A model generated the notes under the pieces. It did not search any database, was not told where the DNA came from, and saw nothing but the letters and a program-made list of their open reading frames with translations. DNA of 12,638 bases from Chitinivibrionia bacterium (lineage in GTDB: Bacteria; Krumholzibacteriota; Krumholzibacteriia; WVZY01). The stretch spans positions 1 through 12,638 of the forward strand of contig JACQXT010000072.1 in assembly GCA_016208665.1 (NCBI GenBank), in the 5' to 3' direction. Positions within the stretch are counted from its first letter, which is position 1; every line of letters begins with the position of its first letter. Positions 8,045-12,638 of the stretch are shown piece after piece. The translations under genes were made by a program, and so were the position numbers.

Positions 8045-8519
8045 ACGAAATAATGGCACGGGGAATCAACTCAGCACTGGATGGCGTTTTTGCGGACTAA
8101 AGCCCAGGGAGCGAAGCAGGCGGCTGACGTGGTTGGCATGATAGGCGACCCGGAAATGACGGCGGATAAGATCGACGACTCGGGTGCTCGTCCACACATC
8201 GGTAGAATAACCAAAGGTGCCGGCCCCTTTCAGGAGCATTCGCCCGAGCTTCTGCCGATTCTTGAGGCTGAGCTTGGGCGGCCGGCCGGGAGCGGGCACG
8301 GGTGCCAAGCCGTTGACTCCGTCCGTACGATAGGCCAGGAGCCATCGATGGACGGAGCGGCGATCGGCGCCGAGCCGTCTGGCGATCTCGCCGGGCAAAA
8401 GGCCTTGGTTGAGAAGCGTCACGGCTTTCAATCGCCGCTTTTCGAGAGTCTTGGGATTTCCGAATGGTCTCACGTCTCACCTCCGGAGAGGAGTATGAGA
8501 CATTAATTATGCGTTTGTC
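8040..8519 (-). mobile_element. Internally deleted IS630-family remnant (about 480 bp)
   Basis: The segment holds only the DNA-binding half of an IS630-type transposase. Its two ends look like imperfect inverted repeats. Reading inward, the right end (from 8519) begins GACAAACGCATAATTAATG and the left end (from 8040) begins GTCAAACGAAATAATG, sharing CAAACG and an AATG block with about three bases of gap. The ORF stop lies only about 10-25 bp from the left end, as expected if the catalytic part was deleted and both ends kept. Exact borders and the TA target duplication typical of IS630 are uncertain because the surroundings are TA-rich. Confidence 0.5.
8066..8473 (-). pseudogene. IS630-family transposase N-terminal fragment (HTH/winged helix only)
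   Basis: This 135-residue frame (GTG start, GGAGG six bases upstream) begins MRPFGNPKTLEKRRLKAVTL. It then shows a helix-turn-helix (GLLPGEIARRLGADRRSVHRW), a Gly/Pro linker (VPAPGRPPKLS) and a second winged-helix unit (DLIRRHFRVAYHANHVSRLL) ending in LGFSPQKR. In complete IS630 transposases the DDE catalytic domain follows this point. Here the frame ends after HPVLS, and no DDE fragment is seen in the 155 bases before the next gene. The gene cannot transpose by itself. With its own start and likely promoter it could still make a DNA-binding peptide. Confidence 0.75.
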
Positions 8520-8521
8520 AA
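8492..8521 (-). promoter_or_regulatory. Predicted promoter of the transposase fragment
   Basis: TTGACA (8521-8516) is followed after 18 bases by CATACT (8497-8492), about 20 nt ahead of the transposase GTG. The -35 box lies in the last codons of the upstream selenoprotein gene, near the right end of the IS remnant. Confidence 0.4.
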
Positions 8522-9346
8522 TAGTGCTTCGATGATCTCCGAGCACCCTCCGTCGCGCAAATAGCCGGCATGGTCGTTGACATTTTCAAATCTCCGTCCG
8601 ACTATTTCGGAGCACTCGAATTTGTAGTTGGTGCATTTCATAAATCTCTCAATAACATCTAGAGCTCTGGGATTTTTGAAATCGATTTTGCCGCTTCCCT
8701 TCTCAATGCTCTTCATTCCGATAATACATATCGCGGCTCCCAATGCCCCGCAGGCGCCTCCGCATAATCCGATACCACCGGCGAATCCCGCCGCCATCAC
8801 TGTATGCATATCGGATACGCCCATCTTTTGTGCCAACAATGCCGCGCAACTCGCCGGAGGGGCAGGTGCTTTCATGTGCCTTTCGGAAAGAGCGGAATGT
8901 ATCTCATTGAATGCCGCCGGGGCATATCTCGCGGCCATGCGAAAGCATCCTATGAACCCGCCTTTCATAAAAACCTTTAATATTTGCATTGATGTCTGCA
9001 TTCTTGCATCGGTTATTTCGAGGCAATTGATATTCTTGTTGCGAGCACGGAAGGATTCCACAAGCCTTTTTGCCGCAATGATTGCCTCTGTTTCAGCTTG
9101 CGGCCCCGGCCCAAGAAGCCGGTACGCTTGCACCCCTGCGGCAAGCACCGCACCCCAAATCATACCGCACTGGTAGCCATGCTGCATTATTCCGCCTGCA
9201 AGGGGGGCAGCGGCGCGCTCCTCGAGATTCAACGAGTAATCGAATGCTTGGTCGAGAACTCTCGACAGCGTTTCTGATCACGTCCCAACTTTAAGAAATA
9301 CACCCACTGTTCCAATCGATGATATCCCACTTTTTGTTTTGGACAT
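8507..9346 (-). CDS. Predicted selenoprotein: tandem C_GCAxxG_C_C-type redox protein with in-frame TGA (Sec23)
   Basis: Read from the ATG at 9346 (GAGGAGAG just upstream), this gene gives 279 residues with one internal TGA at 9278-9280, codon 23 (FLKVGT-U-SETLSRVLD). The reading resembles a double C_GCAxxG_C_C protein, a family of putative thiol redox proteins with four conserved Cys. Half one has U23, then GGIMQHGYQCGMIWG (C60) and C108. Half two has C167 (SCAALLAQKMG), then GGIGLCGGACGALGA (C195, C199), C245 and C268. U23 occupies the place that C167 holds in half two. A perfect hairpin starts 11 nt after the TGA (separate entry). If TGA were a stop, translation would have to restart at a weak codon such as TTG 9232, losing the first redox position. 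No signal peptide is seen. Substrate unknown. A nonsense mutation or sequencing error is the alternative. Confidence 0.75.
9251..9280 (-). promoter_or_regulatory. Candidate bacterial SECIS element (UGA plus hairpin)
   Basis: On the minus strand the TGA (9280-9278) is followed by 11 bases and then a perfect 6-bp stem, GTCGAG (9266-9261) with CTCGAC (9256-9251), closing an AGTT loop; the stem can count as 7 bp if the A-T pair closes. Bacterial SECIS hairpins that recruit SelB sit about this far after UGA, as in E. coli fdhF, and carry a G in the first two loop positions. Here G is second. Confidence 0.65.
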
Positions 9347-9378
9347 CGCCTCTCCTCAAATTTCTCAAATTGCATGCA

Positions 9379-9537
9379 TCATTTCTCGGACGCCCAGCCC
9401 GGAGGAACGGGTTGATACAACCTATCCCTTCCATAAATCTCGCTAGCGTTGCCGTCTTTGCACCTGCTTCTCTTATAGTACATCAGGTGTGCTCCTGAGC
9501 ACAGGGATACTTGCCTTTGGAATGCGGGTCGCCCCAT
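9379..9537 (-). CDS. Possible small hypothetical ORF (52 residues)
   Basis: The ATG at 9537 overlaps the TGA of the upstream hypothetical frame (TGATG) and has GGAG about eight bases upstream. The stop lies 32 nt before the selenoprotein start. The product (MGRPAFQRQVSLCSGAHL at the start, LYQPVPPGWASEK at the end) matches nothing I recognise. Coupled spacing on both sides hints at an operon, but coding is unproven and it could be the tail of a decayed gene. Confidence 0.25.
   Translation of the reverse strand: MGRPAFQRQVSLCSGAHLMYYKRSRCKDGNASEIYGRDRLYQPVPPGWASEK
9488..9503. repeat. 16-bp near-perfect hairpin/palindrome
   Basis: TGTGCTC-CT-GAGCACA forms a 7-bp stem around two bases. It lies about 35 bases after the stop of the 9537-9917 frame on the minus strand and has no following T-tract, so a terminator role is weak; an operator or processing site is possible. 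Confidence 0.35.
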
Positions 9538-9917
9538 CAATCCAATCGTACTCCGGCCCCCCAAGCACCCGAGCCAAGGTGCGCATCGTTGCGCGCCCGA
9601 GTATTGAACGGCTCCGAAGCGTGCGAGCGGGATTCGATCCCGTCGTACACCGTGCCCGTATCCGCGTGGCAGAAATAGCCCCACATCACGGGGAAGATGT
9701 CGGAGTCATTCGATTCCTCTTCATCCAACACCAAGTGAATGAAGGTTGCCGTCGTTGTTGAGTCCCGCTCGGCGTTCACCTGCGCGGAAACCAGGACATC
9801 GAACACACGCCCGAAGGAAGGATACGCCGTTTCGAGGTCGAAGCGATTGTAGCTCTGCCGCGGACGCAGGCGCCGCCTGGTTCCTCTTGGTTCGTACCGG
9901 GGGGGCCCGCGCCGCAC
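9537..9917 (-). CDS. Hypothetical protein or gene fragment
   Basis: This 126-residue frame starts at a GTG without a clear ribosome binding site. The first 20 residues are Arg/Pro-rich and look non-coding. From about residue 22 the sequence looks protein-like (SYNRFDLETAYPSFGRVFDV, TTTATFIHLVLDEEESND, IFPVMWGYFCHADTGTVYDG), ending GAWGAGVRLD. I do not recognise a family. It may be the C-terminal piece of a larger gene whose start has decayed. It lies divergent to the metalloprotease gene and upstream of the selenoprotein gene. Confidence 0.35.
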   Translation of the reverse strand: MRRGPPRYEPRGTRRRLRPRQSYNRFDLETAYPSFGRVFDVLVSAQVNAERDSTTTATFIHLVLDEEESNDSDIFPVMWGYFCHADTGTVYDGIESRSHASEPFNTRARNDAHLGSGAWGAGVRLD

Positions 9918-10130
9918 GGTTCGGCCGGCGCTTTAACTTATTGTGCGGCAGATGGGTGCACTATCACGGAGGAATTTATGCACAAGAATGAGGTCCTATA
10001 TGTGGTACAATTGCGAGCGATACCGCGCAGCACAGGGATCGGCACTTTGGAATTGGCGATTCTCGATGAATGCTCGCTTGAGAACAAGTTGTCTCGCCAA
10101 TACACACCTGCCGGCGAAAGGAGTGTCGTT

Positions 10131-11342
10131 ATGTTCGGCAAGCTTTTGCGCTTCGTTCTTCGGAATCGGATGAGCGTCTTATTGCTCATGCTGAGCGTTG
10201 TGATGGTATCGGCATCGATAGCGCCCGATACAAGCGGAACGCCGTTCACATGGGGCTTGGATGATAATGGAAATCCAATCACAGGCTTGCGATGGGGCCA
10301 GGGAGATACCATCAATGTCTTTATCGAGCCCGATCCCGATCCCACTCCGCCGGATCGATCACAATTGCTGCGCGATGGGATAATGCGCTGGCAGGGAGAG
10401 ATGGCGGCGCGCGGCATTACCGTCAATGCAACGGTAGGGGACCCACCGAATCCGCCGCCCTCGGGAACCGTGCGATGCACGTACGAGCCGAGCGGCACGC
10501 AACGGGGCGGTCATACGCTCGGATCCGGTCCCGGTCAGGACGATGCGATCGCCACGGCCGACGGCAATACGGAAGACGGCATCACCGGAGGGGAGATCAT
10601 CGTTCGCGACGACATTCCCGCGGGCACGCCTGGCCAGCAAGACCACATCCGCAATATCGGCGAGCATGAACTGACGCACATACTCGGGCTTGGGGATGAC
10701 GCGAATGGAGTGGTCACGAACCATACCCAGGGCGATACTCCCAACGTCTTCAATGATACGGATCGCCGGGAGATTGGGCAGCTGTACCCGCTGCCGCAAC
10801 AGAATGTTCCGCAGGGACAGGGGAACACCCAATCGAGTATGAATCCCAACCAATACGACTGGGATTTCCATTATGTCGGCCCATCGGACGGACATGTCGC
10901 CTTGATCACGATGAGCGTGCCTCCCGAGCTGATTGTGTACGTGATCCCACCCTCCGGCTGGCTCGTCCTCAATCCGGCGGATACTGAGCATCGGAGTCTC
11001 GATTATCCGTTTTACGAGAATTATATGGAATGCGGCTCCCCCGGACAGGCCCCATGGGATCCGAGCTACACGGCTCCCCTGGCGTTCCGGCCCCAGTCCG
11101 AGGAGGAAGCTTTGTCGGCGACCAATCCCTCGGTCCACGTCACGTTATTCACGAACGGCGCAATTCGCGGAGAAATGAGCGCGTGGGCGGGGGGTCCGGC
11201 TCAGACACTGACAGGACCGGTGCTCGATGCTTCCCAGATTCCCACGGTAAGCGAATGGGGGGTGGCGGCAATAGCGCTTCTTCTCATCGGCACCGGCATA
11301 GTGCTTATCCGCCGCCGGCTTCGAGGACATTGCAGTGAGTGA
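10131..11342 (+). CDS. Matrixin-like zinc metalloprotease with IPTL-CTERM sorting signal
   Basis: This 403-residue exported protein has a signal peptide or anchor (RFVLRNRMSVLLLMLSVVMV, about residues 7-26). The zincin motif H179-E-L-T-H183-ILGLG-D189 matches the matrixin type H-E-x-x-H-x-x-G-x-x-H/D, with E180 as catalytic base and D189 as possible third ligand. An Asn/Gln-rich segment and a beta-rich region follow. The C-terminus is IPTVSEWG (370-377), a hydrophobic helix and RRR, the IPTL-CTERM tripartite signal for exosortase/archaeosortase-like processing. The ATG at 10131 has AAAGGAG seven bases upstream and precedes the signal peptide directly. A second ATG at 9978 with GGAGGA adds 51 residues in frame. 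The stop overlaps the Rieske gene by 8 nt. Protease activity is inferred from the motif only. Confidence 0.85.
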   Translation: MFGKLLRFVLRNRMSVLLLMLSVVMVSASIAPDTSGTPFTWGLDDNGNPITGLRWGQGDTINVFIEPDPDPTPPDRSQLLRDGIMRWQGEMAARGITVNATVGDPPNPPPSGTVRCTYEPSGTQRGGHTLGSGPGQDDAIATADGNTEDGITGGEIIVRDDIPAGTPGQQDHIRNIGEHELTHILGLGDDANGVVTNHTQGDTPNVFNDTDRREIGQLYPLPQQNVPQGQGNTQSSMNPNQYDWDFHYVGPSDGHVALITMSVPPELIVYVIPPSGWLVLNPADTEHRSLDYPFYENYMECGSPGQAPWDPSYTAPLAFRPQSEEEALSATNPSVHVTLFTNGAIRGEMSAWAGGPAQTLTGPVLDASQIPTVSEWGVAAIALLLIGTGIVLIRRRLRGHCSE

Positions 11343-11799
11343 AAAGAAAGTCACAAGGCGGGACTTTTTGGGAATCGCGGCCATGTCCGCGGGCATCGTG
11401 ATGACGTTCGGGTCGCTGGCGGCGATGGGCCTGCGGTTCCTGACGCCTCGAAGAACGGGCTCCCAGCCGGTCGACTTGTACATCGGCCGGATCGATGAGA
11501 TTCCGGTGAACTCATCGAAGATATTCCACGATCTGAGAGGGCAGGAAGTCATCGTCCTTCGGACCGGCGAGGGAGTCAGCGGTTTTTCGAATATTTGTCC
11601 GCATCTGGGATGCCACGTGCACTGGTTGGCGGAAGAAAAAATATTCTTCTGTCCGTGCCATCTCGGCAAGTTCGACGCCGAGGGCAAAGGCGTTTCCGGC
11701 CCTCCTGCGGATGCGGGCCAGAGCCTGGAAAAAGTGATCGTCAAGCACGACGAGATCGCCGGGAATCTGTTTCTGCAAGTTCCCGCGAAGAATACGTAG
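11335..11799 (+). CDS. Rieske [2Fe-2S] protein of a bc/b6c-type quinol oxidase complex
   Basis: This 154-residue subunit moves electrons from quinol to cytochrome c on the outer face of the inner membrane. The N-terminus has a twin-arginine-like TRRDFLG followed by one hydrophobic anchor (IAAMSAGIVMTFGSLAAM), as in uncleaved Rieske proteins. Cluster ligands are C88 and H90 in CPHLGC, and C106 and H109 in CPCH; C93 and C108 can form the usual disulfide. CPHLGC replaces the classical CTHLGC, and Leu follows CPCH where Gly-Ser is common. The start is GTG at 11335 with GAGGA seven bases upstream, inside the end of the metalloprotease gene. Cytochrome b follows after 43 nt. Identity is secure. Confidence 0.95.
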   Translation: MSEKKVTRRDFLGIAAMSAGIVMTFGSLAAMGLRFLTPRRTGSQPVDLYIGRIDEIPVNSSKIFHDLRGQEVIVLRTGEGVSGFSNICPHLGCHVHWLAEEKIFFCPCHLGKFDAEGKGVSGPPADAGQSLEKVIVKHDEIAGNLFLQVPAKNT

Positions 11800-11842
11800 G
11801 AATGAAACCTCTGCGCGGAATCCATAGGAATGCGAGGCCGTC

Positions 11843-12638
11843 GTGAAACAAACCGGAACCTCGAAAAATGGTTTTTTCGCGCGAGTGCTGCCCGTAGAGT
11901 GGCAGGCGCTGCGCAAGACGGCGAACGAAGAGATGCCGGCCCACATGGGAACATGGTGGTGGTGTCTCGGAGGAACGCCGCTCTTATTGTTCATGATACA
12001 GGTCGCAACCGGACTTCTTCTTTTGATGTATTATGTGCCGGGAACGAACGAGGCTTACGAGAGCGTCGGCCATATCACGAACACGGCTCCGTTCGGCTGG
12101 TTCATCCGCTCGCTGCACAAGTGGTCGGCCAACTTCATGATCTTCGCCCTTTTCCTGCACCTCCTCAGAGTGTTCTTTACCGGCGCCTACCGTTCACCGA
12201 GGCAGCTCAACTGGTGCGTGGGCGTTCTCTTGCTGGCGACGACGCTGGCCTTCGGGTTCACCGGCTACAGCCTCGTATACGAGCAGATGAGCTATTGGGG
12301 TTCGACAGTGGCGATGAATCTGGTTGAAGCAACACCGCTCGTCGGGCCAACACTGGCGTACATCGTCCGAGGCGGGACGGAGATCGGGCAGGGGACGCTC
12401 AGCAGACTGTACATCATGCACATCATAATCTTGCCGCTCGCCGCCCTCATCCTCATCTGGTTCCACATCCTGCTTACCCGGCTGCACGGCGTCACGGAAC
12501 TTCACTTCCAGGACAAACCGGCGGCGGATCTGATCCGCCAGGAACTGCCCGAACTGCGCAGGCGGCTTGACGATCATGGCATCGAACTGGCGGCCGGCGT
12601 GCAGGCGCGGCCGAACCTGACCGTCGACGAGTTCACGC
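11843..12638 (+). CDS. Cytochrome b (b6/QcrB type), N-terminal part, cut by window end
   Basis: The frame runs open from a GTG at 11843 (GAGG five bases upstream) to the window edge, giving 265 residues of the diheme membrane subunit that oxidises quinol. Haem b ligands are H92 and H106 (13 residues between) and H193 and H208 (14 between). The 14-residue spacing is the b6/QcrB pattern, whereas bc1 cytochrome b has 13. Four membrane helices are visible (about 43-63, 93-112, 126-145 and 190-211). C41 in WWWCLGG aligns with the Cys that binds haem ci/c' covalently in cytochrome b6 and Bacillus QcrB. The sequence then turns hydrophilic (LIRQELPELRRRLDDHG), so the PEWY-bearing half or a separate subunit would lie outside the window. 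Confidence 0.93.
   Translation, partial: MKQTGTSKNGFFARVLPVEWQALRKTANEEMPAHMGTWWWCLGGTPLLLFMIQVATGLLLLMYYVPGTNEAYESVGHITNTAPFGWFIRSLHKWSANFMIFALFLHLLRVFFTGAYRSPRQLNWCVGVLLLATTLAFGFTGYSLVYEQMSYWGSTVAMNLVEATPLVGPTLAYIVRGGTEIGQGTLSRLYIMHIIILPLAALILIWFHILLTRLHGVTELHFQDKPAADLIRQELPELRRRLDDHGIELAAGVQARPNLTVDEFT

Noticed and set aside
8507..9232. Shorter selenoprotein gene model starting at TTG 9232
   Set aside because: No ribosome binding site precedes it, and domain-like sequence continues in frame upstream to a well-placed ATG at 9346.
9507..9539. A second possible Sec codon: the TGA ending the 9537-9917 frame, followed by an open stretch and a hairpin at 9488-9503
   Set aside because: The hairpin begins about 33 nt after the TGA, too far for a typical bacterial SECIS, and the frame meets another stop after about 17 codons with no conserved motif.
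1..12638. CRISPR arrays, tRNA or rRNA genes, riboswitches
   Set aside because: No regularly spaced repeats, cloverleaf-like sequence or known aptamer core was recognised by eye; a covariance-model search would be needed to exclude weak cases.

Overview
The window looks like a chromosomal segment of a Gram-negative (two-membrane) bacterium. It encodes a TonB-dependent outer-membrane receptor, two predicted lipoproteins, a cytoplasmic-type [NiFe] uptake hydrogenase, a Rieske/cytochrome b quinol-oxidising complex and a surface-anchored IPTL-CTERM metalloprotease. GTG starts, tight or overlapping gene junctions and moderately high GC are frequent. The phylum cannot be fixed from sequence alone; an FCB-type or Desulfobacterota-like uncultured lineage would fit.

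Minus strand, read from right to left. Two weak hypothetical frames (9917-9379) lead to the most notable gene, 9346-8507. This is a duplicated C_GCAxxG_C_C redox protein whose frame contains one internal TGA at codon 23. That TGA sits where the first conserved Cys of the motif is expected, and a perfect hairpin begins 11 nt after it, so I read it as a selenoprotein with a bacterial SECIS element. Next is a decayed IS630-type element (about 8519-8040) that keeps only the DNA-binding half of its transposase. Its left end overlaps a good sigma70-type promoter (8044-8016) that would drive a lipoprotein (7910-7419) and a TonB-dependent receptor (7410-5149). A second lipoprotein (4837-4130) follows. 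The hydrogenase operon is small subunit (4020-3082), large subunit (3005-1608) and maturation protease (1611-1258). The small subunit has a C-x-x-D proximal-cluster motif like group 1h/2a enzymes. The protease tail is short and runs into a broken hybrid histidine kinase (about 1264-1). In the kinase, roughly 26 residues straight after the phospho-accepting His are missing and the frame shifts.

Plus strand, right end. An IPTL-CTERM matrixin-like metalloprotease (10131-11342) overlaps a Rieske Fe-S protein (11335-11799). It is followed by a cytochrome b (11843 to the window edge) with b6/QcrB-type haem-ligand spacing and a Cys positioned for covalent haem ci.

Read together, the hydrogenase could feed electrons from H2 into the quinone pool and the Rieske/cytochrome b complex could oxidise the quinol. 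That link is inferred from proximity only. Most long antisense frames are shadows of these genes.
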